DNA from: Patiria pectinifera
Taxonomy: Eukaryota > Echinodermata > Asteroidea > Valvatida > Asterinidae
Direction: 5' to 3'
DNA length: 64,000 bases
Assembly (NCBI GenBank): GCA_029964075.1
Contig: CM057147.1
Span: forward strand, 23,085,513-23,149,512
Shown here: positions 19,964 to 32,300 of the stretch, piece after piece
Layout: the number at the start of each line of letters is the position of its first letter
Numbering within the stretch: position 1 is the stretch's first letter
Notes under the pieces: model-generated
Databases searched by the model: none
The model's input: the letters and a program-made list of their open reading frames with translations, nothing else
What the model was told of the DNA's origin: nothing
Program-made: the position numbers and the translations under genes

Positions 19964-20087
19964 ATATTGACTGACTTACTGACTGTCACCTGTGACGTAG
20001 ACTGGTTGTAGACTGTTGAATAGAGCCGGGCAGTGCTATTGTATAGGATGACCTTGTAATGCCAATGAATGGGCTAAATCCCTGCAG

Positions 20088-20240
20088 AACGCTATGCCCC
20101 AATTTATAACAAATTAGCTCAAGTTGTCTACTGACACTCATTCAAATGGGCCATGTTTTGTCGACCATAAACTTGAAAAATAGACTCTCCATGCCAAACT
20201 CTTGGTGGCGCACTGCATTGCGAAACGCCCGAATTGAATA
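20088..20240. repeat. half copy of CAATTCGGGCG foldback element
   Basis: About 150 bp closely matches the right half of the element at 25034-25355, including the CTCTTGGTGGCGCACTGCAT stretch. The left half is not evident. Confidence 0.7.
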
Positions 20241-20579
20241 GAATGTTTTTGTGCTCTGGGACCAACGCTAGCCTAGTTTTGTAAAAGTGATGATTTTGTT
20301 TCCCTCCACGCAGTTGTGAAATATTAAAAGTCTTTGTTAAGAAAGATATATCAGTCGGCAAAAATGGTAAATTGAGTCTTTGTGGAGTTGATTGAAAATT
20401 GCAAGTATTACATGATTGATTTCAAGTTGTACACATGTACATGAACATGTGCGCAAGTGTGGACATACAAATGTACATACTGGAATTTGTATTCCTTTGG
20501 AGGCATTTTTTTGTTCTCGTGTACTACAATTTTAGAGTTTGGAAGTGCAGTTTTAAAAATACTCATATTTTAACCCGAT

Positions 20580-20850
20580 TTAATTTCCTGGGCTGAAATT
20601 TGGACTTAATATCCCATATATAAAATACTTCAATTTGTGATGGATCAACACGCCTTGGAAATTCCTAGTTTTTTTTAGTAAAATCCATATATTTCGTGAT
20701 AACATTGTGGAGACGTATTCATCTACATGTATTAATTGCCCTGTGGAGACTGGAGACGTACAATGTATACAATCTTTTGTTCCCTATTATGCACACGTCT
20801 CCACAGGGTACTGTGTACCAGATCACATATTTAGTTGTAGAGTGCCCCTT
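20580..20850 (+). repeat. dispersed repeat with GTGGAGACGTATTCATCTA, copy 1
   Basis: About 250 bp strongly resembles 41763-42010, including GTGGAGACGTATTCATCTA and ACAATCTTTTGTTCCCTATT. Its central part is an inverted pair around GTCTCCACAGGG/CCCTGTGGAGAC. Confidence 0.75.
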
Positions 20851-21651
20851 TAACTTTGGTTTGCTGCACCCAATTTATATTGTCTGGCACTAGCCCAACC
20901 AAAAGCCATATCATGTGACGCACAAAGTTCGTCCTTCCCAAACACACACACTGCATGCAGTGGATCATGCGGTCAGTCGCAACAATGCATAACCACATTG
21001 TTTGCTAAGTCAGTGAACTTGACTGTATATTATTATTACACAACACTACTGTGAATTTGCTGAGCAAACCAAACTATCTGACTGTAAAGTACAACTTCGT
21101 AAACTGGTAAGTTCAACATGCACTGTCTACAGGAAAATCCTACACATTAAAGTTTGGCCTTGTCTAGACAGTGCATGCATGGTACATGTACATGTATTTA
21201 AAGCTTACATTGCTTATAACCAGTGCTTTGGGGCAATTTACAAACTTGCCCAATAATCCAGCTCATCTTGTTCTCCGTGCATTGTATTACAGTTTTGAAG
21301 GAACTTTAACATTTTTATGTGACTGAATCTCGGTCTGGTGAGTTTGAATATTAATGTGTGTTTGAACTTCAGTTCGGTTGAGTTTACGACGCAATGATGG
21401 CTCCTTGGCATAGACATGATCATGTTTTAACATGGTGCCTCGCATGTTCATAACAATCAAACGATATTTCAAGGTCACATCTGTTCATATGACCATTTTT
21501 GCCGCACGCTGATGGCTACACACTGAATAAGATGATCAAGATATGCAGAAAACGTAACCTAACACATGTCAACGCTTTCCCGCCTGTCGAGAACACGTTC
21601 CATCATGGCGCATAAATTGCAATGTTTCTATTCCTGCGACTTTTTTTTTTA

Positions 21652-21810
21652 GCGCCGACTGATGCCGATCATCTTAATATCATCGCAGTTACACTCGGGT
21701 CGCAACAGTTCCCAACAGTCGTAGCTCAGGTGCATCTTGATCCTGAAAAGTCAGTGGCCGACTGTTCTGTGTCATCGCAAGGTCGACCTGAGGGCGGCCT
21801 TACGCTGCAT
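21652..21810. repeat. partial copy of GCCGGCCTC-type element
   Basis: Reverse complement of part of 14286-14621, ending GGTCGACCTGAGGGCGGCC. It appears truncated. Confidence 0.65.
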
Positions 21811-22598
21811 CCCGATTAATTCGCTACAGCCGGCAATAACACACGCATCTATTGGAAGTGGACTGGATTCGTCCGCCGCCATGTAGGTTAATGTGTTATT
21901 GCCGGTTTGAGCCAAGTATTGTCAGCCTTCGTGTAAGTCTATGCTTAAATGCAGTTTCCCTGATTTAACTCACAGGAAATCCCAATATTATCACGAGCCT
22001 GCTGATCAGTGGTTGCACCATGTACATGTATCACGTTACTTGTGATACCATGCAAGACACGTATAAGACCCTCTAGTTTAACATCAGGGTCCATGAGACA
22101 AATTTTACTCTGGAGAGTATTTGTAACATTATGCATTACTCTGAAATGTACAGAAACTATGACACATCCCTTTTTGTTAAAAATAAGTGCAAACTGCACT
22201 TTTTCTTAAAAATTTTCATGCTTTTCCTAACAGCTGCTCAAGGGTGCTGTTGCTGTCGGTGATGACACTTTAAGACACACTCTTCGGATTAGGGTTTTTC
22301 TCTTCAATTGCGAGCTAAAAATTCTGCTATTTGAAAAGATTTGATGCATGAAGTTTTTTTCTACGATCGTACTGTCATGAACTGAAACAACAGTGAATCA
22401 CTGAAAGCAGGAACGTTACCACTTTTAATGCTGAAGCAGACGTGACACTGAAGTGTCCGCCTTGAATGTCATCACAGTTTTGCTCATGAATATGGAAATT
22501 TGCATGAGCCTAAAAACCAAAATGGCAAATGGCAATACGAAGAGAAATAAATAAAGTTTAATGGGACGCAAAAATACCGGTACATTTCCAGGATTGCA

Positions 22599-23117
22599 TT
22601 AAAGCTGTAGTCCATCATTTGCAGCCATCCAAAGAGTAACTGGCATAATTATTGTTGAAAAACATACTTGGTTGAAAGATAGTAAGGGGAATAAACTCCC
22701 TGTGAATTTATTCTTTCTGGCAAGCTGTCATTTTGAAGTAATTAACGAAAGAAGGCCTTTCCAACGATGCGTCTTAAGACACACTGTAGGAAATTTTAAA
22801 TTAGTAGTTCGTTTTGTTATTCGGCGAAGCGCGCGCAAGCATTGGTACGACGCGCACGCGCGCGTGGTTGCTACAATTCACCGGATCAGTGCGCGACGTC
22901 GCGTATAGCTGCAATTCAAAACAATTCAAAACATGATTCAGTAACTTTTGATTTGAAATTGAGATCCTAGAATGCTGTTTTTCTCGGAATATACAGCTAA
23001 AGCTTAGCTGAAACTTCATCAGGTTAGTTGTTCAGTATCCTTCATTAGATTTTGAACACTTTTGTTGCTTCAAACGAACAAAATGCACAAATTACAAATG
23101 ATGGACTATATCTTTAA
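22599..23117 (+). mobile_element. TTAA-flanked MITE family 1, copy 3
   Basis: TTAAAGCTGTAGTCCATCAT to ATGATGGACTATATCTTTAA. Same orientation as copy 1, slightly shorter. Confidence 0.87.
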
Positions 23118-24096
23118 AACTAAATTCCATTATTATTATTATTATTAATCATTTCTGGTAATGAAACCAAGGATTCCTCAAAAGTGCCCTAGGCACTGTA
23201 GCTCGCAAGCCTGAAGAAACCTGTGGAGAGAAGACAATGAGAAGAAGTTACAGTTTTAGAGGCGGGAGGAAAAGCCCAGAAGAATATTCTGGGGAAAACC
23301 CACAGAATCAGGTAGGGACTGAAAACCCAATCCACATATTGGCCCAGGCGGGATTCTAACCCGGGTCACAGCGGTGGAAGGCGAGGAAAGTACTGCTACG
23401 CCAACCTGACTCCCCTAACATGGGTCCTTTAAGCGTAAAGTCTCCATCTTAGTAAAAGTACGGAATGAATTCGCAAAATAAATGCCTCTAGAAATGTCTG
23501 GGCAGTTCAAAGTCTCCCGCCAGGATTTGGTCCCAAATGATTGAGAGATGGGTCAGGTCAAACTTGGAGCTCCGTGGGTCGAGGGAGGGGTAGTCCTGAA
23601 GCATGTGTGCCTCTGCATCAACAGGAAGTGAAGTGACCTGCAGGAAGTGATATATTGTCTTACATTTCACAGATTCTTAATACGTCCCTAGAGTACACAA
23701 GTACACAACCAAGATGCTGAAATTACGTGTGTTAGGATAGCATGAAGCCCGCACAAGGTGTAATCACAAGAGCCTCATTTCTAATCCTGGGCGGGGTTAA
23801 GAGATTTCATCTGCATCTTTTTCGGCAATCTAGGAATTGAATTTGACAAATTTGCATGAAAGTGGGGCACTTTTCTTACGTGTTTATTCTAAACGAAGGG
23901 GCTAGGGACATGACCTTCGTTATGGACAGTGAACTTTATATGAACTTACAATGTACCTGCCTCTGCTCTCAGGGAGAAATATAGAAAGGTGATTCATCGT
24001 GGTTAGTTTTGTCTTGACAGTGACGCAGAGTCAGAACCAGCAAGTTTGTGCATAATGTACTACAACATAAAAATAAAGTTTCCTAACCACAAAGGG

Positions 24097-24566
24097 GAGT
24101 GTGTGGCCTAGTGGTTAGGGTTCGTGACCAGTGGCGTAGCCAGGAATTTTTCAGTGGGGGGCCACTGGGGGGCTGGAACATTTCATGGGGGGGGGGGGCG
24201 TCATGTAGATCAATGATAATTTTTTTAGAAACTCTAAATCTCATTTGGGGGGGGGGCGACAAGGTTTCATGGGGGGGCGGTCCCCTCCCCCCTTGGCTAC
24301 GCCACTGTTCGTGACTCCTGATCAGAGGGTCCGGGGTTCGAATCCAGCCGCTGGTCATATATTGTGTCCTTGGGCAAGGCAATTCACCCCCACTTGCCCC
24401 TCTCCACCCAGGAGTATAAATGGGTACCGGCATTAGCTGGGGAGTAACCTGCGATGGACTAGCATCCCATCCAGGGGGAAATAGAAATATTCTCAGTCGT
24501 TTCATGCTATTGAAACCGGAGATAAACGCCGGCCTGATGAGCCACATTGGCTTGGGACAGACTTTA
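24097..24566 (+). mobile_element. tRNA-derived SINE interrupted by a hAT-like foldback
   Basis: A 14-bp direct repeat CTAACCACAAAGGG at 24083-24096 and 24567-24580 marks its target duplication. The head has pol III-type boxes (GTGGCCTAGTGGTTAGG and GGTTCGAATCC). The body contains AGGAGTATAAATGGGTACC and GGAGATAAACGCCGG. Related copies are at 62177-62461 (uninterrupted) and 46799-47068 (inverted). Confidence 0.88.
24129..24307. mobile_element. hAT-like foldback MITE nested in SINE (8-bp target duplication)
   Basis: A 179-bp insert starts CAGTGGCGTAGCCAGG and ends TTGGCTACGCCACTG. It is flanked by exact 8-bp repeats TTCGTGAC (24121-24128 and 24308-24315). The SINE copy at 62177-62461 shows the uninterrupted site (TTTGTGACTCGCGATC), so insertion is directly supported. 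Confidence 0.9.
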
Positions 24567-24624
24567 CTAACCACAAAGGGAAACTGACTAGGTGCATAAC
24601 AAAAATGTAAAATAATGTTTAAAC

Positions 24625-24802
24625 GTTGATCAAAGAAACTGACTGGAGCGGGGTTTTGACCAGTACCGCTTGAGCAAAGATATTGACGAAATTGGAGACC
24701 CCCAGTACAGGGCTGGATAGCTCAGTTGGTAGAACATCAGAATGGCAATCTGGAGGTTGCAGGTTCAAACCCCGCTCAGTCCAGTCAATTTCTTTGTTCA
24801 AC
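24625..24802 (+). mobile_element. tRNA-like cassette with inverted ends, copy 1
   Basis: Left end GTTGATCAAAGAAACTGACT is the near reverse complement of the right end (CAGTCAATTTCTTTGTTCAAC). The match continues into the T-arm of a tRNA-like segment at 24711-24783. That segment folds as a 73-nt tRNA-like cloverleaf with loop ATGGCAA (formal anticodon GGC). Confidence 0.7.
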
Positions 24803-25033
24803 TTAAACAAAAAATATATATATTACAATGCATCTAGTCAGTTTCCCTCTGGGTTTTTTTTGAAAGAAAAAAAAATTCCACAAAACTGAGGGTGCACCAT
24901 GTTTTTCCCTCTGAATAAAACGATTTAAAGTTTTAAAGATTTTTTTTAGACTTTTGCCTGAAATCAGACATTTTGAATCTGAGTGAAAGACATCTTCAGT
25001 ATAGAAAGAAATGCATCTTTTAGACTTTATGTC

Positions 25034-25355
25034 CAATTCGGGCGATTTACAATGCAGAGCGCCGCCAAAAGTTTGCGACGGAGAGTTAATTTTCCCAGTG
25101 CATTGTGGGAGATGGTCGACAAATTTGCAGCGCGGGACATTTATATGTTTGCCCTTTTATTTTCTTTGTATCAATATGGTGATTTTTTGTAAGGCGGCAG
25201 AACGCTATGCCCCAATCTATAACAAATTAGCTCAAGTTGTCTACTGACACTCATTCAAATGGGCCATACATGTATTTTGTCGACCGTAAACTTGAAAAGT
25301 TGACTCTCCATGGCAAACTCTTGGTGGCGCACTGCATTGTGAATCGCCCGAATTG
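25034..25355. mobile_element. foldback MITE with CAATTCGGGCGATT ends
   Basis: A ~322-bp element whose left end (CAATTCGGGCGATTTACAAT) is the imperfect reverse complement of its right end (ATTGTGAATCGCCCGAATTG). A half copy is at 20088-20240. Confidence 0.75.
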
Positions 25356-26295
25356 CCGGACTTTATTTAAATTGACAACACATCCAAAGGTTTTCTTGGC
25401 CTTATAGTCAAGACAGTTGAAACGATCAATGAATCAGATTGAACGACCAAGTTCGTGCATATTTGTTGGCTTATATTTATCATCATACATTACTTTAACA
25501 TTCTCAAAAAAGCTAAATATTATACTCCCTCCAGAGTTGCAACCTTTTTACAATTTATGATAAGTGAATTATGCTTTCCATTGTCACCATAATGGCTTGT
25601 TGTGCCATATTTTATGTTCCTAAAAACTCCAGGAAGTGAACAATCTAAACCAATTGTGAAGCTGAAGGTTGTTTCGGTTGGATTACAAGCAATTAGAAAT
25701 GCTTCAGACAACCTCAGTTGACCGTCAACTTATGATTAATACACAAAACTGACAAGAAATTGTTGCACAATTTTCCGTTGGCCGTGATACTGTTTGCAAT
25801 TGTAACAGAAAACATGTACCGTACATCAATTTTACCTCAACCTTTACAAACTTTGCTTTGCTTTATTTTGTTCTATTTCTAGATATGAGTCATACAGCTT
25901 GATACGTGCAGGGGAAAAAAAAGTGCCTCGGAGTTTTTGATGCAATCTCTTTGGAATCGTGGAACTGTTACATTCTTGCAATGGAAGAAATGCCTTTAAC
26001 AACAAATTTCGCCATCTTTATGTGATGCGTTTGAGAAATCATGAAGCAAGGAGAAAGATCCTAGTCTTCGATCTGTCACCAGCCAATCAAAACGTCTGTT
26101 GTACCGCCATGAGAACCAATCCGGAGCTTCGTAACAAAGCAACTGGGTGAGAAATAGACTGCAGTCGCATCATGCCTGGAACTAATTTGTACGGTATCAA
26201 TGAGAAGTGAGTACAAGACGTTGGTGCAGTCCTGAAACATTTGTGAACAATTTGAGACTTTTCCAACCCCAAGTGGGTACGTGGAACGTTCCAAG

Positions 26296-26385
26296 ATGGA
26301 ATCAAGTATCAGTTCTCCTATGTCAGAGGTAACGGAAGCGACTGACGTTTCACCATGTTACAACACGACACGGGAGGAACAAGTG
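26296..26385 (+). CDS. TMEM116: TMEM116-like exon 1 (start codon, N-terminus)
   Basis: The ATG at 26296 opens 30 residues rich in Ser, Thr and Glu that end CYNTTREEQV. The donor GTAGGT follows in phase 0 and joins directly to exon 2 (LDMLHYVH). The NTT sequon suits an extracellular N-terminus. A second in-frame Met is residue 9. The first ATG is chosen because it keeps the longest N-terminus; neither start has independent support. Confidence 0.7.
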
Positions 26386-29300
26386 GTAGGTTTATTTTCA
26401 TGAGAATCACTAAAGTTCCATGAGAACTTACTCATCGCAAAACTTGAGGGCTTTTGGCAGTTCTTTTTCTTTCTTTTTTTTCTTGTTAGAAAGTCGTTCA
26501 TTGTAAAAAGAAGATCAAATTGGTTTATTTTTCAAATGTATTGTTGTGTTTCGGAGAGGAGGGATCCTCAAGCCTTGTCTTTCCTCGTGCTCAAACTTCA
26601 TTTTTATTATATTTTTTATGTATTTTAATTCTTTCAACTGACCATTCACCAAACAACGGTTCATGAAAATGCACAGGAAATGTGGCTCAAGAACTTACAT
26701 GTACTTGTACAAAAAAGAGAGAAATGTTAAAGTTTAGAGGTGGGAGGAAAAGCCTAGAAGGATATTCCATGGGAAAAGCCCCATACTTGAGGCAGGGATG
26801 GATACCCCCCCCCAAAAAAAAAAGTGGTCAGGCAAGATGGGCTAAATATCTCACTACCCTCTGTGACTTAATATCGAAAACGAAGACCCCTAAAATAAAG
26901 ACCAAAGACCCACTCGAAAACAGTGGGTCTTCGTTTTCGAGTGTAGACCCACTGTTTTTGAGTGGGTCTTCGGGCTTCATTGAGGGTCTTCGTTTTTTGA
27001 TACTACCAGTCACAGAGTTAGAATGCGAGGAAAGTACCATTCCACCAACCTGACTCCTCTTGTAGATAATGCTAGTCTGGTTTTCAAAACTGCAAACGAT
27101 CAAAGATCTTTAAGACATTTTTACATCTTTTTGTTTTCAATGATCTAGCTGGACATGCTGCACTATGTTCATGCTTTCTTTGCATCTCTCAGCGTGTTTG
27201 GCTCCTTGTCTGTTATCGTCTATGCAATGTTCAGAAAAGTTGTCAAAACATCAGAGGTAAGTGGAGTATTTCAAATGTTTTAACAGAGTTGTCGACCAGA
27301 AGTCAACTCAGCATGCTCGGTGACCACAACTTAAGTACATTAAGGTGACATGTAAATGGGAAAAGGGATGTACAAGTTCAAGTGTACATTGACAAAGATT
27401 AAAGGCGCGTACATGTAGGAACGTTAGTCATTTCCCGGAAATTGACTACCAATTTAGTGAGAGAACCTTGCTCAACATGAAGATAGGGAGGATGCCAAAT
27501 ACCCTGTGAAATTATGTCACCTGAACTGGTATCATTCGGGGAAAAAAACACAACCATTGTAGGTTGTTTTAAAAAGTGTGCCTGCTGGCACACTTTTTTA
27601 ACGTGCGTTAAGCAATGGAATCCAGACTATCCTTAACTGGTATGAGACCCAAAGATAATTTTTTTTTTTTTAACTATTGTGAACCACAACTAATTTGGCC
27701 TTCGGTCCACAATTTGGGGCTTAATATGATAAACCATTTCTGTTCAAAGAATTGTGCACGTTTTCTCTGCTTTCTAAAATTGTAATGGCCTAGTACACAC
27801 TGAACTGAAACTTCGATTAGTGCACCCTTTTTAAGGTTTAAGGCATTTTTGTTGCCTCAAGCAAACAAAAATGAACACAATTCAAATGATCCTTTTTTAA
27901 AAAACATTTAAAGAATGCATTTGAAACAATGAACAGTTTGTCACATAACTTGAGATTCGACTTGCATTGTAATGACCTGTAATGCTTTGTGGTGACTATG
28001 ATGACTTACATGTATGGTGACTAGGGACAGTTTGATGACAACTGCGCTATTTGATACTTGGCATTGTAGTAATTCTCCCAATGCGCCCCGGGCATATAAT
28101 TTTCCTTTTAGAATTTCTATTATAAAACCAATGGGGCAAAAAACCAGGAAATATATACTGTAGTTCAGTAAGTGTTTATTTTTTGTTATAAAACCTCACC
28201 CACAGATTCTGTGTCTTGATTGGCCGAGAGCGAGTCACATGTTACATTCTAATTTTGCTATCTTTCTGTGCACGGCAAAAAGTACTATGCGCATAGCAAC
28301 CAAAGTACTATTTCCATGGCCCGGTATTTGTGTGCAAATGCATGCTGGTGTGCGCGTTGTGCGTATCGCATATTATTCCAAAGAGAGCGCGCCGCAGACT
28401 TGGGTTCAAACATTTTGTAAAGGGGTAGTTTTTAAGAGAGAAATACATTTTCCACCAATTTTGTATTGAAATTGAAGTTTATTTCAGCTGTGTTCAGATT
28501 TACGTGTAAATAATTTAAAATATTAAAATCAAGCAGAATCTGTGGGTGAAGTGTTATAAAACAAATATTGAATGCTTTATCTCGCGGTGAAGTAAAACTA
28601 GCCTCCCTCGGTGATCCATGGATCATTCTATTTTCCCTCGGCTTCGCCTCGGGAAAATAGAATGTCCATGGATCACCTCGGGAGGCTAGTTTTACTACAC
28701 CACTCGAAGCATTCAATATTTGTATACTGTCAGCCAGTCCACATGCAGTTCCTATAATTTACATGTTCGTTTCTCAGCCTCTCCAAACTCGTATGAGCCT
28801 GCAAACAGTGAGGTTACTTCAATCATTGTAGCTCAGACCTTCAAACCAAAAAGGAAGTTTTCCTTGAATTGGTTGATTTCTAAAAAAAAAACACAACCCC
28901 AAAATAAAACCCACTACAAAAACACTTAAACATTATATCGCTGCCATTTACACCTGGAAAATAAGAGAAGCCTAGTGGTTCATGACCTGTACTTTCCTGC
29001 CGACAACCTTTTTGCCATTTTATTTCCTCTTTAGGGCAAATAATTTCCCGTATTGCATTGATGTACCGTATACATGGAAAGTTATACCGAGTAATCGTCT
29101 GAAGCAAAAAATAAAAATCAACAAAGGTGAAAAGTACATTACTACCTGGTACACATCTAAATGCATTACGGCTGTGTTTTAGGTCGTGTTTGATAGAATT
29201 TTGATTGTCTTTTTACTACAGATCAGAAAAATGTTATTATTGATTGGGTGTATTAACCCTAACTGCCCTGAATCCTTCAAAATCCTCTTTGCCAAAGTGG

Positions 29301-32300
29301 AGAAATTTGGAGGATCGAGGTTACATGGCAAAAGTGCGTTACTGATTTCGTAGGATGCACTTTGTCAAGGTCTTGGGCTGGACCTTGTGTTGTTTTTGCT
29401 CGGCCATGCATAAATATAGGCCTGGTTATGCTTGAAATCCTCCGTACTGCTCCAGGACGTCACTGGCCAAGCCTCAACATATTGACAGTCACTGCCGCAG
29501 GATTTTACAGGATTGTTACTGATTGTTACAGAATGTTACTTTGTGCTAAGTTTTTACCTGAAAAAAAGAACACAATGCTGAAAAGGTTTTTTTTTCCAAA
29601 TGAGTAATTGTTCCACTTTGCAGCGTGTCTTCATTGTGGTGTGTCATTCTCTGAGGGGAAATTAATGCCTGTTATCTTAGAACGATCTTAGCTCGTAAAC
29701 ACGTAAGCTTCCTCCCCCAGCTCGAAACCTATCACATTTTGTCAAAACTTCATGTTTCAATAATTTTCCAATCCAAAAGCTTTGTACAAAGACGTGGACA
29801 AAATATCTATACATAGCAATTATCAGGAAGGTTGGTTCATTAAAAATAGAAGAGAAAAAATAGTTTGTCATGTACATTGTACCTGGGGCTGAGTCACGCA
29901 AGTAAAAATCTATAAATATGAATTATGTTAATCTGCCCCGCCCTTGTGAAGTTTATTGTGAAGTTTAAGGTTAGACATTTTAAAGGTATAGTCCATCATT
30001 TGTAATTTGTGCATTTTGTTCGTTTGAAGCAATAAAAGTGTTAAACATCTAAAGAAGGGTGCTGAACAACTAACCTGATGAAGTTTCAGCGCAGCTTCAG
30101 CTGTATATTTTGAGATAAACAGCATTCTAGGATCTCGATTTCAAATCAAAAGTTGCGGAATTGGGCCTGAATTCAGCGTCCGAGACACGTTCTCACTGAG
30201 CCGATTGTAGCTACGCGATGTCGCGCACCGATCCGACGAATTATAGCAACGGCGCATGTGTGTGCATCGTGCCAACGCTTGCGCGCTTCGCCAAATTAAA
30301 AAGCGAGCTACTAACGGAAATTTCCAACGGTGCTTCCTAAGACGCACCGTTGGAAAGGCCTTCTTTTGTTGATATCTTCAAAATGACAGCTTGCCAGAAA
30401 GAATAATTTCACAGGGAGTTTAGTCCACTTACTACCTTTCAACTAAGTATGTTTTTCAACAATAATACGCCAGTTACTTTTTCGGATGGCTGCAAATGAT
30501 GGACTATACACGTAGCTTTAATCATCCTAGTACCGGTACGTACTGGTACGTGTACCACTTTGCCAAGCCTTGCATTTTGCCAACTGTTTAAATTGAGGTT
30601 TAGGCATGCATGTTCAGTATACATGAACAAAAGATTGGACAAAATTCTATTTATTCCTTCACAATTGTCTGTTTATACTGGATCAAATCCGTCAAATCCA
30701 ATGTGCACAATATGTAAATGTACCTGGGTTTCCATGGTCGTGGAAAAATCATTGAAAGTCCTGGGGAAAAAAAGTTGTCCTGGAAAGTCATGGAAAGTCA
30801 TGGAACATTGAAAAATAAAATAAAAGAAAATCATGGAAAAGTCATGAAAAATTGGAAAAAAATAAAAGAAAGTCATGGAAAAGTCATGGAAAATTGAAAA
30901 AAAAAAATTAAAGAAAGTCATGGAAAAGTCATGGAAAATTGGAAAAAAAAGAAAAAAAAGCATGGAAAAGTCATGGGAAAATTGAAAAAAAAAAAAGTCA
31001 TGGAAAAGTCATTGAAATCAAGATCATGGTAGGGTTACATTTGATGGGCCGCTTTAGGGATGGCTATAAGGGGAGGAGGAGGCCTTTATTCATTAAAACT
31101 TGTTTTCAAAAGCTAACAAATGGTTAGCCTAACATCAGCAGTTCATCAGTATCATAATACCAAACAACTTTTCTCTGCAAAAGGGTGTTAAATGTCATGG
31201 GGTTTGTCATATTTTAGTCCCGGATAGTCATGGAATTTGGTTTTGAGATTTCTGTAGGAACCCTGATATAGGTACATGTACATGAACAGCAAACATAATA
31301 TATTTATTCTCTGAACGGTACGTGAGGAACCTTTGTGTTCCGGGAGGGAGGGGGTTCATACTGTATTGGGTTCACAGCCTTTTTGCAAAGAAACTTCTTA
31401 CCTAAGGTGTCCCGCCCTTTTCAAAAGGGCGCGTTGACACGTCGGCTCACAAAGTACATGTACCGGTACGAAAGGGGTACGACTCCTGATCAAGATGTTC
31501 AAAGGGGAAAGGTAAATGTGTTAGCTGAGGATTAGACAAAAATCCGGCTGAGTCAATGGAATGTCTGGAAGTGGGCTGCCATGCCCCCCCCCCCCCAAAA
31601 AAAATAGAAGTCGCAAGATGTCAGCAGAGGGGGAAAAGACTATGGGCAAGTGAAAAGAAGTCTTATGGAGTAACTTTTGTGTGGAAATATGATACCAGGT
31701 CTTAATTTACAGACCTGGACATTAACCCTAACCCCCTAGGCCTTTTTGCTAGGATGTACCGGTAGCCTCAATCCTGCAAAATCCTCCAATTGGCCTCATG
31801 GAAAACTGATAGCGTATAGCCTCAATCCTGCAAATTCCTTCATTATTTCTTGAACATGGTCCGTGGAGGAGTGACCACTGCCTGAATCCTGCAAAATCCT
31901 GCTGCAGTGACTTGTCAATATGTTGAGGCTTGGCCAGTGACATCCTGGAGCAGTACGGAGGATTTCAAGCATAATCCAAGCATAATCCTATATTTATGCA
32001 TGGCTGAGCAAAAACAACACAAAGTCCAGCCCAAGACCTTGACAAAGTGCATCCTACAAAATCAGTAGCGCACGTTTGCCATGTAACCTCAATCCTCCAC
32101 ATTCTTCCACTTCGGCAATGAGGATTTGAAGGATTCAGGGCGGTATATTACAGGGTACATTTACTATCAATATTACAAATTAGAATGTATACATAATGCA
32201 TGTCTGAGCATAAGATTCAAATTATTCTGAGAAGAGAAACTGGCTATTTTAGGAGGTTGTTAGTGTCACCCTCCTCCTCGTCTCCCTCCCCCCCCCCCAG

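Noticed and set aside
24711..24783. Functional tRNA-Ala (formal anticodon GGC)
   Set aside because: Eukaryotic tRNA-Ala normally uses AGC, two acceptor-stem pairs fail, and the unit is part of the same repeat family.
30673..30963. 96-codon frame rich in HDFSMTFF
   Set aside because: It is the reverse-strand reading of the GTCATGGAAAA minisatellite.
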